DNA from: Candidatus Scybalocola faecigallinarum
Lineage (GTDB): Bacteria > Bacillota > Clostridia > Lachnospirales > Lachnospiraceae
Assembly (NCBI GenBank): GCA_018711005.1
Contig: DVIT01000030.1
Location: forward strand, 55,360-119,359
DNA: 64,000 nucleotides
Direction: 5' to 3'
Every line of letters starts with the position of its first letter. Positions within the stretch are counted from its first letter, which is position 1. Below the pieces are notes generated by a model. The model ran no database searches and was not told where the DNA came from. It was given only the letters and a program-made list of their open reading frames with translations. This document shows positions 19,511-28,149 of the stretch, in pieces. Both the position numbers and the translations under genes were made by a program.

Positions 19511-20167
19511 TTACTTTTCCTTCCTCTCCAGAAGATTTACAGCCAGCAGGACCACTGTGGAAATGGCCAGGTTCACCATGACCCACTTAAAAGCCAGCGC
19601 CTCGTCATTGGTGCGCCACAGCTGATAGACGGTAGTGGATATGGTTGCCGTGCGCCCCGGCGTATAGCCGGCCACCATGCTGGTTGCCCCGTATTCGCCC
19701 AGGGCCCGGGCGAAGGCCAGTACCGTTCCTGCAAGGATCCCCTGGCGGCATGCCGGGATACGGATACGCCAAAAAATATATGTATTGGAAAGCCCTAAAG
19801 TCTGTCCGGAATAGGCAAGGGTCATATCAAAGCTTTCAAAGGCGCCCCGGGCGGTACGGTACATTAACGGAAAGGAAACCACCACGGCGGCAAAGATCCC
19901 GGAATACCAGGTCATGACCAGCTTTATGTCAAACACATTTAAAAACAGCTCGCCTACAGGATGCTTTGGGCCGAAGATCAGCAGAAGAAAATAGCCCACA
20001 ACCGTCGGCGGAAGCACCATGGGCAGTGTAAGGATAACGTCCAGGATGCCTTTGATCACCCGGTTTAAACGGGCCACATAATAGGCCGCAAAGATCCCTG
20101 AAAAAAACACGATCACACAGGAAATGGCGGCGATCCTCAGGGAATTCCACAACGGATACCAATCCAC
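19511..20167 (-). CDS. modB: Molybdate ABC transporter permease
   Basis: A 218-residue inner-membrane permease of the molybdate/sulfate class with about five transmembrane segments. The EAA-type coupling motif is ARALGEYGATSMVAG, and the GYFLLLIFG segment is also characteristic. GTG is the likely start, with AAAGGAG 9-10 bases upstream. It lies between modA and modC in the same operon. Confidence 0.93.
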   Translation of the reverse strand: MDWYPLWNSLRIAAISCVIVFFSGIFAAYYVARLNRVIKGILDVILTLPMVLPPTVVGYFLLLIFGPKHPVGELFLNVFDIKLVMTWYSGIFAAVVVSFPLMYRTARGAFESFDMTLAYSGQTLGLSNTYIFWRIRIPACRQGILAGTVLAFARALGEYGATSMVAGYTPGRTATISTTVYQLWRTNDEALAFKWVMVNLAISTVVLLAVNLLERKEK

Positions 20168-20188
20168 AGCGCCTTACTCCTTTCCGTT

Positions 20189-21052
20189 TTAGGTTAATGG
20201 GGTAAAGCCTACGCTTTCAAAAACAGCAGAGGCCTCATCTCCCTGAAGGTATTCAAGGAAGGCTTTGGCTGCCTCAATATTTTCTGAATTTTTCATGACG
20301 GCTGCCGGGTAGATTACCTGTCCGCACATTTCGGCAGTTGCCTCATCTACAGGAGTCAGGCCTGCGGAAAATGCGTCTGTGGCATAAATAATGCCGCAGT
20401 CCACCACCCCTTCAGATATCTGGGTCGTAACCTCCTTAACATTGGAGCCATAGGTCAGCTTTCCCTGGGACTCAAGCTCTTGGGCGCTTGTTCCAAGATA
20501 ATCAAGGATCTTTAAGGAATAATCCCCTACAGGCACATCTTCATTGCCAATGCACAGCATTTCCAGCTTATCCGTGGTGAGATCCTCAAAGGATGTGATC
20601 CCGGAATCACTGTTGTCCGCAGTAACAAGAACAACCTTATTTTCCAAAAGGTCAATACGGGTATCTTCCAGGACAAAATCCAGACCATCCGTATTATCCT
20701 CGCCGCCATTAATGTCAATCTGGTTCATCTGCTTTGGTGCTGCGGAAATGAACAGATCGCAGTCCGCGCCTTCTTCAATCTGTGTTGCCAGAGTTCCTGA
20801 AGAATCAAAGGTGTAAATAATGGTCACATTGGGAGCCACCTGGGCATAAAGATCCGCAATTTCTTCCATGGTTTCTGTCATGGATGCTGCTGCAAAAACG
20901 GTCAGCTCTACAGGCTCGCCCTCAGATACCGCAGCAGATGAGGTCTGGCTTGTGTCCTGGCCAGAGGTCTGGTCTGCAGAGGTGCCTGTGCCGCAGGCTG
21001 CCATGGCAGCAATAACTGCTGTGCCTGCCATCAATGTGAAAAATCGTTTCAT
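20189..21052 (-). CDS. modA: Molybdate-binding lipoprotein
   Basis: The 287-residue extracytoplasmic solute-binding protein of the molybdate importer. The signal peptide ends in the lipobox AMAAC (Cys20), followed by a Ser/Thr/Gln linker. The mature part has the ModA signatures LTVFAAASMTETMEEIA, FDSSGTLATQIEEGADCD and VDCGIIYATDA. Tungstate or another oxyanion cannot be ruled out. It is followed by modB and preceded by the MOSC gene. Confidence 0.93.
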   Translation of the reverse strand: MKRFFTLMAGTAVIAAMAACGTGTSADQTSGQDTSQTSSAAVSEGEPVELTVFAAASMTETMEEIADLYAQVAPNVTIIYTFDSSGTLATQIEEGADCDLFISAAPKQMNQIDINGGEDNTDGLDFVLEDTRIDLLENKVVLVTADNSDSGITSFEDLTTDKLEMLCIGNEDVPVGDYSLKILDYLGTSAQELESQGKLTYGSNVKEVTTQISEGVVDCGIIYATDAFSAGLTPVDEATAEMCGQVIYPAAVMKNSENIEAAKAFLEYLQGDEASAVFESVGFTPLT

Positions 21053-21058
21053 TTGTTG

Positions 21059-21493
21059 TTATACCTCCTTAATGGAAAATGTATCTCCTTCCCGGATCGT
21101 GCCGCCATTAAGGACTTCACAAAAGACCCCTTCTCTGGGCATGATGCAGTCGCCCATCTGCTGGTAAATGGCGCAGCCGTGATGGCATTCCTTGCCAATC
21201 TGGGTCATGCGCAGTATAACGTCATTGCATTGAAAAACTGTCCCTACCGGAAGGCTGGAAAAATCAAAGCCGGAAATGACAAGATTTTCGCCAAATGCCC
21301 CGTCATGGATGTCCGCGCCACGGTCTTTAAATGCCTGGATCTTTTCCGCAGACAAAAGACTGACCTGGCGGTGCCACTTTCCTGCGTGGGCGTCTCCTTC
21401 GATCCCCCAGTCTTTAATAAACTGTGCTTCATGGACGCTGGTCTTTTGGGTTCCTTTTTTTTCACTGATACATACAGCGATCACTTTTCCCAT
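21059..21493 (-). CDS. MOSC domain protein
   Basis: A 144-residue stand-alone MOSC domain, related to the C-terminal domain of Moco sulfurase. The family cysteine is in HHGCAIYQQMGDCIMP, and GDAHAGKWHRQVSLLS and GAFGENLVISG are conserved blocks. MOSC proteins are thought to handle sulfur or Moco transfer. It is first in the MOSC-modABC unit behind its own promoter. The ATG follows AAGGAG. Confidence 0.9.
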   Translation of the reverse strand: MGKVIAVCISEKKGTQKTSVHEAQFIKDWGIEGDAHAGKWHRQVSLLSAEKIQAFKDRGADIHDGAFGENLVISGFDFSSLPVGTVFQCNDVILRMTQIGKECHHGCAIYQQMGDCIMPREGVFCEVLNGGTIREGDTFSIKEV

Positions 21494-21520
21494 AAAAAGT
21501 ACATCTCCTTATTCATAAAA

Positions 21521-21549
21521 AGTATAACGGCTTTTTGTTTTGCCAGCAA
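21521..21549 (-). promoter_or_regulatory. Promoter of the MOSC-modABC unit
   Basis: Minus-strand TTGCTG (21544-21549) and TATACT (21521-21526) are separated by 17 bases. They lie between the MoeA-like gene and the MOSC start. Confidence 0.65.
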
Positions 21550-21559
21550 TTCACAGCGG

Positions 21560-21597
21560 TTCGGCATTGTCAAATAAGCGTTCGATATTGTCGAACG
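21560..21597. promoter_or_regulatory. Candidate regulator site upstream of the mod promoter
   Basis: Two direct copies of TTCGNNATTGTCNAA (21560-21574 and 21581-21595) are spaced 21 bp apart, about two helical turns. The second sits in the inverted repeat CGTTCGA-N5-TCGAACG (21579-21597). They lie just upstream of the -35 box, the position expected for an activator. The protein that binds is unknown. Confidence 0.5.
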
Positions 21598-21632
21598 ATC
21601 ATGGCTGCCGCTGTGCAGGCACTGTTTATTTG

Positions 21633-22658
21633 CTATAAGCCCTTGCCAAAGCTGCATGCCGGATAATGGCACGTATCACAGCCCAGGCAAAATCCGCCGC
21701 AGCCAAGGGCCACAATATCTGCCTTGCTTACCGGAAGGCCGGCGGCGATCCTTGGCATGATCAGATCAAAAACAGTGGCCTTGGAATACATGACACAGCC
21801 GGGAAGTCCCATGATGGGCGTGCCGTCATCCATGTAAGCCAGAAGGAACATGGCGCCCGGAAGTACCGGCGCCCCGTAGGTGACGATCCTTGCTCCGGTG
21901 GCTTTAATGGCTCCGGGCGTCATGTCGTCCGGATCCACACTCATGCCGCCGGTACAGACGATCACATCTGCGCCCTGTTCTTTCAGCTGGAAAATGGCCC
22001 GGGTGATCTTTTCCATGGAATCGTCCACAGTAATATGCCCGATGACGGTAATGCCGTACTCTGCCATTTTTTTCTCAATAACCGGGGTAAAGGTATCCTT
22101 GATCCTTCCGTAAAAGACTTCACTGCCGGTTGTAACGATGCCGCATTTTAAGGGCAGATAGGGATGCAGGCAGGTCAACGGCGTATCGCCTGCAATTTCT
22201 TTGGCTTCTTCCATACGGCTTTTGTCAATGACCAGAGGGATAACACGGGTGCCCAGCAGCTTGTCCCCTTTATGGACCGGGAAATAATTATGCCGTGTGG
22301 CGATCATGATCTCATCCAGGCTGTTAATGGCATTAAGGCGAGGGACATCCACAGTAAACAGGCCGTCGCAGGCAGCTGAAAGCTCGATCTTTCCTTCCCG
22401 TACCTGTGATGCTTCCATGTACTCATTTATACAAATCTGGCACAGGATCTGGGCGGCCTCGTTTTCATGGTATTTCGTATCGTCATTTTCCCATACATAT
22501 AAGTGGGTCTTTCCAAGAGATAAAAGGAGGGGAATATCCTCCGGAGTGACAATGTGTCCTTTGCGAAAAGGCGTATCTTTCACAACATCTTTTACAATAC
22601 GGGTAATGTCGTGGCATAATACATGTCCTACGGCATCTTTTGTATCAATCTTTTTCAT
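21633..22658 (-). CDS. MoeA-like molybdopterin-binding protein
   Basis: A 341-residue protein whose second half is a MoCF/MoeA-type pterin-binding domain (GIVTTGSEVFYGRIKDTF, DVIVCTGGMSVDPDD and PIMGLPGCVMYSKATVFD). The N-terminal half aligns only loosely with MoeA. It ends in a cysteine-rich tail (GCGGFCLGCDTCHYPACSFG) with six cysteines, which E. coli MoeA lacks. It probably inserts or handles Mo in the pterin cofactor; which step is uncertain. mogA is 38 bases upstream. Confidence 0.8.
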   Translation of the reverse strand: MKKIDTKDAVGHVLCHDITRIVKDVVKDTPFRKGHIVTPEDIPLLLSLGKTHLYVWENDDTKYHENEAAQILCQICINEYMEASQVREGKIELSAACDGLFTVDVPRLNAINSLDEIMIATRHNYFPVHKGDKLLGTRVIPLVIDKSRMEEAKEIAGDTPLTCLHPYLPLKCGIVTTGSEVFYGRIKDTFTPVIEKKMAEYGITVIGHITVDDSMEKITRAIFQLKEQGADVIVCTGGMSVDPDDMTPGAIKATGARIVTYGAPVLPGAMFLLAYMDDGTPIMGLPGCVMYSKATVFDLIMPRIAAGLPVSKADIVALGCGGFCLGCDTCHYPACSFGKGL

Positions 22659-22696
22659 CTGCGCTTCTCTCCTTATCTTTATTCCGGCAATACCTG

Positions 22697-23197
22697 CTAC
22701 CGGGCACAGTTGGATGCTTCACCCAGAAGGATTTCCAGGCCGTGTTTTAATTCCGGAAGAATATATTCCAGGCATTCTCTGACTGCTTTTGGACTTCCCG
22801 GCAGATTAATGATCAGCGTATTTTTACGGATCCCGCAGGCCGCACGGGAAAGCATAGCCCTTTTGGTGATCTGCATGCTGTAAGCCCGCATGGCCTCAGG
22901 AATGCCGGGAACAAGGCGCTCTGCAACATCCATGGTAGCTTCCGGCATACAGTCTCTTTGGGAAAAGCCTGTCCCTCCGGTGGTTAAGATCAGGCAGGCT
23001 TCGTTATGATCTGCGATCTGTGCCATGGCTTCTTTAAGCATTTGCCGGTCATCCGGCAGAAGCAGGGATTTTACAACCGTATATCCGGCAGCGGTAATCA
23101 TTTCCCGGATGGCAGGCCCGCTGAGATCTTCCCGCTGTCCGGCGTAGCCCGAATCACTGGCCGTAATAATCGCTGCATTCATTTTTATATTTTCCAT
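22697..23197 (-). CDS. mogA: Molybdopterin adenylyltransferase (MogA/MoaB family)
   Basis: Adenylates molybdopterin to activate it for Mo insertion. The 166-residue protein has the family motifs ITASDSGYAGQREDLSGP, ACLILTTGGTGFSQRD and LIINLPGSPKAVRECLEYI. ATG 23197 follows GGGAGG by 10 bases; a longer reading would overlap moaA. It is 28 bases downstream of moaA and precedes the MoeA-like gene. Confidence 0.92.
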   Translation of the reverse strand: MENIKMNAAIITASDSGYAGQREDLSGPAIREMITAAGYTVVKSLLLPDDRQMLKEAMAQIADHNEACLILTTGGTGFSQRDCMPEATMDVAERLVPGIPEAMRAYSMQITKRAMLSRAACGIRKNTLIINLPGSPKAVRECLEYILPELKHGLEILLGEASNCAR

Positions 23198-23225
23198 TGT
23201 CGTTGAACCTCCCAACAAATTTATA

Positions 23226-24224
23226 TTATCCTCCAATCTGGAACATGGACAGTGTTTCATCTTTGTCTGCGTTGGCCGGTTTCATGTCAGAGGAATCCTG
23301 GCCAAAGTGATGATCTTTAGGTTTATGATCTATGGCCCGGATAATGGCCCGGGCCAGGTCCGGGTCATCACAGTCGCTCCGGATCAGGGCTTTCAGGTCA
23401 CAGCCGCTGTCATATTGGAGACATGTTTTTAAAAATCCGTCGGCGCTTAGGCGCACACGGTTGCACCGGCTGCAAAATTTGTGGCTCATGGCACTGATAA
23501 AACCTACCTTGCCGCAAAATCCGGGAAAGGAATAATAATGGCACGGACCATTGCCAAGGGGCTCGTTAAAGGCCTGGGCCTTTCCATAGGCTTTTTCCAG
23601 GATCCCAAGGATCTCATCCTCGCCGGTAAAAGCAAAGTTTTGGCCAAGGCCCATAGGCATCATTTCAATAAAACGCACATGGACAGGCAGACTTTTGGAC
23701 AGACCTGCCATGGCAGAAAGATTATCGGGATCATTGCCTAAAGGAACGCAGTTGACCTTAACGGTAAGACTTTCTGCGTAGCTTAATGCGGCGTTAAGCC
23801 CGGCAAGGGCTGTTTCTAAATCCCCCTGGCGGGTGATCCTTTTATAGGCGTTGGGATCCAGCGTGTCAAGGCTGATGTTTACACCGTCCAGTCCGGCACT
23901 GACAAGCTCCTTTAGCTGGCTTTTCAGCAGGATCCCGTTAGTCGTTAAAGTTACTGACTCAATGCCTTCCTGGGCTTTCAGCCAGGACACCAGCCGGGCC
24001 AGATCTTTGCGGACTAAAGGCTCGCCGCCGGTAAGCTTGACTTTTTTGATGCCAAGGCCGGCACAGACCTTAACGATCCTCATGATCTCCTCATAGGTTA
24101 AAATATCCTTATGGGCAAGGGAAACTACGCCGTTTTCAGGCATACAATAAACGCATCTTAGGTTACATCGGTCGGTTACTGAAATGCGCAGATAATCAAT
24201 GGTCCTTCCCCAGCAGTCATTCAT
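23226..24224 (-). CDS. moaA: GTP 3',8-cyclase
   Basis: Radical SAM enzyme that starts Moco synthesis from GTP. The 332-residue protein has the N-terminal cluster CNLRCVYC, the second cluster [19 protein letters not shown] and the essential C-terminal GG (MFQIGG). Several in-frame ATGs exist; 24224 has AAAGG 8 bases upstream and overlaps the moaC stop by 8 bases. It forms an operon with moaC and mogA. Confidence 0.95.
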   Translation of the reverse strand: MNDCWGRTIDYLRISVTDRCNLRCVYCMPENGVVSLAHKDILTYEEIMRIVKVCAGLGIKKVKLTGGEPLVRKDLARLVSWLKAQEGIESVTLTTNGILLKSQLKELVSAGLDGVNISLDTLDPNAYKRITRQGDLETALAGLNAALSYAESLTVKVNCVPLGNDPDNLSAMAGLSKSLPVHVRFIEMMPMGLGQNFAFTGEDEILGILEKAYGKAQAFNEPLGNGPCHYYSFPGFCGKVGFISAMSHKFCSRCNRVRLSADGFLKTCLQYDSGCDLKALIRSDCDDPDLARAIIRAIDHKPKDHHFGQDSSDMKPANADKDETLSMFQIGG

Positions 24225-24714
24225 TTTCTTCATCCTTTTCATTATAAAAATCGCCGCTTTTGCCGCCGGTTTTTTTCACCAGATGGATCTGGGAAATGGT
24301 CATAGATCTGTCCAGTGCTTTACACATATCATAAATGGTCAAAAGAGCCACGCTGACGCCGGTAAGCGCTTCCATTTCCACACCGGTCTTTCCATCGACC
24401 CGGACAGTACACTCGGCCCAGATCCGCCCGGAAGCTTCATCGGTGTAAAAATCCACGCTGCATTTATTGATCAGAAGCGTATGGCACATGGGGATCAAAG
24501 ACGCTGTATTTTTCACAGCCATGATCCCGGCGACCCGGGCTACGCCAAGCACATCACCTTTTTTGGCAGTCCCGGATACAACAGCGTCCATCACATCCCT
24601 GTTTACGGAAATATATCCCCTGGCGGTGGCTGTCCGGCGGGTAATCTCCTTTTCAGATACATCCACCATTACTGCATTGCCGGACGGATCAAAATGTGAT
24701 AATTTTTTGTACAT
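24217..24714 (-). CDS. moaC: Cyclic pyranopterin monophosphate synthase
   Basis: Converts the MoaA product to cPMP. The 165-residue protein has the MoaC signatures [46 protein letters not shown] and [19 protein letters not shown] with the catalytic Lys and the metal/substrate His region. It is the first gene of moaC-moaA-mogA-moeA-like. Confidence 0.96.
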   Translation of the reverse strand: MYKKLSHFDPSGNAVMVDVSEKEITRRTATARGYISVNRDVMDAVVSGTAKKGDVLGVARVAGIMAVKNTASLIPMCHTLLINKCSVDFYTDEASGRIWAECTVRVDGKTGVEMEALTGVSVALLTIYDMCKALDRSMTISQIHLVKKTGGKSGDFYNEKDEENE

Positions 24715-24785
24715 AAATCATCCTTCTTCTTAAATACTCTTTTAAATTTGACATACGTTCATTGTATCAGCCGGATTTTTTTCAG

Positions 24786-25994
24786 TCAAGAGCCATATGG
24801 CTCAAAGATACCGCCCTGGGAAATCATGTGGATATTTCCGCGGACCACGTAATAATCCTTTTCCACAGCAACTGACAGGTCATGGGACAGGATCTGCACA
24901 TTTCCCAGAGACAGGGCGGAAAGCTTTTGCTGTATGGCCGCATTTCCAAGGGTTTCCATTTCCTCAGAGGTATAGGTGCAGACCTTTGGGGTATAGGTTT
25001 GGGTTTTTGTTGTATATAGCCGCACAGGAAGATAAAAGCTTGGAGTCAGACGGTATTTGGTTACAGTTGAGATGGTTTCCGTATAGGTTTTATTTTCCTC
25101 CCCGGATCCATCTCCGCCTGGGCTTCCAAAGGAAAATATTTGTCCCAAAAGCTCTATATCGGTCCGGGTACGTTCCCGTCCGGTGTAATCTTTTTCTATA
25201 TAGCGGGCCGGGTAATAATCCTCACAATGATAAACAGACCTGATATAAACGTCTCCATCCCCATGGACCTGGCGGGTTTCTTTGATCGTCCCGTCGTCAT
25301 TATAAATATCCACAGTTCCGGAAATAAGCACATCTCCGGCGGAAACCGTGTCCCCGGCTTTGACAAGGGCTGTTCCTGTCCGGGTGACGATGGAAGAAAC
25401 AACACCGTCCTCCTGGGCGATCACATTTCCCGGAACATCCTTTTCCTCGTCCGGGGTCAGTACAAGCCCCTCTTTAATGTCAATCTTAAGCACTGTGCCA
25501 TCGATGCGGGCGCTGACCCAGGAAATATCGTCAAAGGCCAGACGCAGTTCATCTTCAAGATCATCCAGATCAATACGGCTTTTTAACTGTCCGGTATGTA
25601 CGCCGATGTCTTTAAGACAGGCGATCAGTGTTTCATCCGTATGTCCATAGTTGCCGTAAATTTCAATATTCCATACAAATCCGGAAAGGATGACCAAAAG
25701 GGCCAAAGCTGCCCCGATCCCTGCAAAAAAGCCCCAATGCCGGCGGTTTTTATGGATGATAAAGGGAAGGCCGCGACGGCGGCAAATATGGGGAACGATC
25801 CGGCATTTCCTTACAATGGGCCGGAGGCTGCGATAGTGGGAGAGCTTCATTGTAAAGTAAATATGATCCTTTGTTTCATAAATGTTTTTCAGGATAATGC
25901 CGCGGCTTTTACACAAGTTAAATAAACGCTCCGGCGCTGTGTTTTTTATGCAGCATTCCACGGTTCCGGATACAAAATCCATCCATCTGCTCAT
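24786..25994 (-). CDS. yqfD: Sporulation protein YqfD
   Basis: A 402-residue membrane protein of the YqfD family, made in the mother cell in Bacillus and linked to spore formation. One strong transmembrane segment (GIGAALALLVILSGFVWNI, about residues 90-110) separates a cytoplasmic N-terminus from a large outer domain with GVHTGQLKSRIDLDDLE and VSSIVTRTGTALVKAGDTV. Its ATG overlaps the yqfC stop by 4 bases. Confidence 0.92.
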   Translation of the reverse strand: MSRWMDFVSGTVECCIKNTAPERLFNLCKSRGIILKNIYETKDHIYFTMKLSHYRSLRPIVRKCRIVPHICRRRGLPFIIHKNRRHWGFFAGIGAALALLVILSGFVWNIEIYGNYGHTDETLIACLKDIGVHTGQLKSRIDLDDLEDELRLAFDDISWVSARIDGTVLKIDIKEGLVLTPDEEKDVPGNVIAQEDGVVSSIVTRTGTALVKAGDTVSAGDVLISGTVDIYNDDGTIKETRQVHGDGDVYIRSVYHCEDYYPARYIEKDYTGRERTRTDIELLGQIFSFGSPGGDGSGEENKTYTETISTVTKYRLTPSFYLPVRLYTTKTQTYTPKVCTYTSEEMETLGNAAIQQKLSALSLGNVQILSHDLSVAVEKDYYVVRGNIHMISQGGIFEPYGS

Positions 25995-26347
25995 TGCTCA
26001 TCCCCCCGGTCCGTTGCCATAAACTGGATAATTTCAATATCTCCCCGGATCTTTAGCTCATGCCTGGAAAAATATTCTAAAACAAGCGTCTGTCCACGAA
26101 TGGAAATCTGCATGTGTTTCAGCTGGAGGCGGATATGTACGCCGGTGTATTCCAGGATCTTTTCATAATGTTCAATATATAGTCCCCGGTTTCCCCACAA
26201 ATGCATGGTAGGAGGATCATTTCCGGTAATATCCAAATAATGGAGGGAATCTTTAAAAAGCGCCTTGACAGATATATCGGAAGGCGCCTTTTTCTTTTTA
26301 AAATGGGTCTTTTTCACCTGCTTTTGCATGGCCTTATGCCGCTTCAT
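25991..26347 (-). CDS. yqfC: YqfC/YabP family sporulation protein
   Basis: A small protein (118 residues from ATG 26347, or 122 from GTG 26359) with a basic N-terminus and the YabP/YqfC core NRGLYIEHYEKILEYT, IRLQLKHMQISIRGQTLVLE and ELKIRGDIEIIQF. Family members act in sporulation. The start is ambiguous: GGAAG is 4 bases before the ATG. It is coupled to yqfD, as in other Clostridia. Confidence 0.88.
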   Translation of the reverse strand: MKRHKAMQKQVKKTHFKKKKAPSDISVKALFKDSLHYLDITGNDPPTMHLWGNRGLYIEHYEKILEYTGVHIRLQLKHMQISIRGQTLVLEYFSRHELKIRGDIEIIQFMATDRGDEQ

Positions 26348-26450
26348 AGATCTTCCCACTGCTTTGCTGTCCTTCCAAAATCCCTGGCAGAAATTAATAT
26401 ATTATATGAACCCAGGGCCATGGTTAGAAGGCCACTTTCCCGGAAATTGA

Positions 26451-26500
26451 AAGAGACCATCTCACGGAAGCTTATAAAATCTTCTGAGATGGCCTCTTTT
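26451..26500 (-). terminator. Terminator after rpsU
   Basis: AAGAG-CCATCTCA pairs with TGAGATGG-CTCTT around an inner GAAG/CTTC stem. It lies 19 bases past the rpsU stop. The minus-strand arm ends in CTCTTTCAATTT; the plus-strand reading ends in CTCTTTTATTT. Confidence 0.75.
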
Positions 26501-26518
26501 ATTTCAAGACACTTTTAA

Positions 26519-26695
26519 TTATTTGAACTTGCGCTTTCTCGCAGCTTCGGACTTTTTCTTCCGACGAACGCTTGGCTTTTCGTAATGTTCTCTCTTACGA
26601 ATCTCCTGCTGAATACCTGCTTTTGCACAGTTTCTTTTGAATCTGCGTAAAGCACTGTCCAGAGTTTCGTTTTCTTTAACGATAACGTTTGACAT
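26519..26695 (-). CDS. rpsU: 30S ribosomal protein S21
   Basis: A 58-residue protein starting [19 protein letters not shown], followed by [20 protein letters not shown] and a lysine/arginine-rich C-terminal tail. It is the small-subunit protein near the platform and anti-Shine-Dalgarno region. AAGGTG precedes the ATG by about 7 bases. It has its own strong promoter and its own terminator. Confidence 0.96.
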   Translation of the reverse strand: MSNVIVKENETLDSALRRFKRNCAKAGIQQEIRKREHYEKPSVRRKKKSEAARKRKFK

Positions 26696-26771
26696 AGCTC
26701 ACACCTTACCTCCCTCCAGTTGCGTATTGTGCTTATACAACTGTGGGTATATTTTTCATAGCACTATATGA

Positions 26772-26799
26772 ATTATAGCATATTTTTTTTATTCGTCAA
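26772..26799 (-). promoter_or_regulatory. Promoter of rpsU
   Basis: Minus-strand TTGACG (26794-26799) and TATAAT (26772-26777) have a 16-base, A-rich spacer. The -35 touches the stop codon of the capA-like gene. Confidence 0.75.
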
Positions 26800-28134
26800 C
26801 TATTTTTCTAAACTAATTTGATATTTATAATCAGAATATGTATAAGTCAGACCGGATTCGCCAATAATAGTCTGGATAACCGATTCATAACCTGTCTCAA
26901 TACGCTGCTGATCCAGCTGGGATGCGGCGTCGTCTCCAAAACGACTTTCAAATGCCGTCGGATTATCCACAACCTCGCAGATGGGAAGGACGGCAATGTC
27001 TTCATCAGTCCAGTCCACATAGGTTGGAACGATCTCTATACCATCGATCTGCACTCCATCGCTGGTTTTGGAGATCAATACGCTGGCTACAGCGCCCAGG
27101 TCTCTCGGATAGGCGTTGGAGGACTGATACTGCATGGAGGAAAGGAAATTTCCCAGAGAGTAAAATACAACGCCGGTACGGCTTGTTCCGTCCTCTGCCT
27201 GAGCAGTGATCACTTCCATCGGTTTAAGCACATGAGGATAGCTGCCAAAGATCACATCAGCGCCAGACTCTACAAGCCGCTGGGCCAAAGCTCTCTCCTC
27301 ATCGCTGACTGTAGACACATAACGCTCGCCAAAATGCAGGCTGACAACAACAAATTCAGCACCTTCCTGGCGCATTTGGGCAATCTGGCTGCACATAAGG
27401 CTGATCTGTTCTTCCGAATAATTATCCAGTGTGTTGACCACATAACTGTTGCTGTCATCCAGTGTTGCGTTTACATGGTTTGTATAAGCGATAAATCCGG
27501 TATTTATACCGTTGACGTCCCGTATCACATACCGGGCATCGGATTCAGACTTAAAGGATCCGGTCTGGTCAAGACCTGCCCCGGTAATAAAGTCAATGGT
27601 GGATGCCACCCCTTCAAGACCGCTGTCCAGCACATGGTTGTTGCCGGTAGTGAGCATGTCAAAGCCTGCACCTTTCAGCGCATCGGCCGCAGATTCGGGG
27701 ACGTTGAAATTTAAGGACTGGATATCCGCCCAGTATCCGTAGTCATTCTGGGAAGCACCGTTGCCTTCTCCGGCCATGGTAGCCTCCAGGTTGCCTAAAG
27801 TATAATCAGCATCGGAAAGATACTTGCTGATATACTGAAAGCTTGGGGAAAAATCGAAGGTGTCTGTGGTACTGTTGTAGGCACGCTCCATTTGATAATC
27901 ATAAAACATAATATCTCCGGTGCCGGTAATCTTTACTTCCTGCTCCATATGATCGATGACATATTGATGGATCGCATCTTCAATGGAAACGTTTTGCATA
28001 TTTCCCGCATCTGCCGTGCCGCCGGATGAATAGTATTCTCTGACTTCCCGTGCATTGGAGCTGCACAGGAAGTAGTATACGATAAACAGCAGGACACACC
28101 CGAGAACCAGAGCTAATTTTTTTATCTCTTTCAC
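26800..28134 (-). CDS. CapA family protein (metallophosphoesterase-like)
   Basis: A 444-residue membrane-anchored protein. An N-terminal hydrophobic segment (LALVLGCVLLFIVYYFLC) is followed by a CapA/PgsA-type domain: ITGTGDIMFYD, LGNLEATMAG, LTTGNNHVLDSGLEG, VVSLHFGERY and GSYPHVLKPMEV. Relatives act in poly-gamma-glutamate or capsule export, but many clostridial members have no known polymer and no pgsBC genes are nearby. GTG at 28134 is preferred because AGGAGG lies 8 bases upstream; the GTG at 28143 overlaps that site. It directly follows alaS. Confidence 0.88.
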   Translation of the reverse strand: MKEIKKLALVLGCVLLFIVYYFLCSSNAREVREYYSSGGTADAGNMQNVSIEDAIHQYVIDHMEQEVKITGTGDIMFYDYQMERAYNSTTDTFDFSPSFQYISKYLSDADYTLGNLEATMAGEGNGASQNDYGYWADIQSLNFNVPESAADALKGAGFDMLTTGNNHVLDSGLEGVASTIDFITGAGLDQTGSFKSESDARYVIRDVNGINTGFIAYTNHVNATLDDSNSYVVNTLDNYSEEQISLMCSQIAQMRQEGAEFVVVSLHFGERYVSTVSDEERALAQRLVESGADVIFGSYPHVLKPMEVITAQAEDGTSRTGVVFYSLGNFLSSMQYQSSNAYPRDLGAVASVLISKTSDGVQIDGIEIVPTYVDWTDEDIAVLPICEVVDNPTAFESRFGDDAASQLDQQRIETGYESVIQTIIGESGLTYTYSDYKYQISLEK

Positions 28135-28149
28135 AGGTATCACCTCCTG

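Noticed and set aside
24217..24242. Earlier moaA start at 24242
   Set aside because: It would lie further inside moaC and has no ribosome site, whereas ATG 24224 has AAAGG 8 bases upstream.
26818..27714. Long plus-strand reading frame (298 codons)
   Set aside because: It lies fully antisense to the CapA-like gene, has no ribosome site and its translation shows no family pattern. The minus-strand frame has clear conserved motifs.
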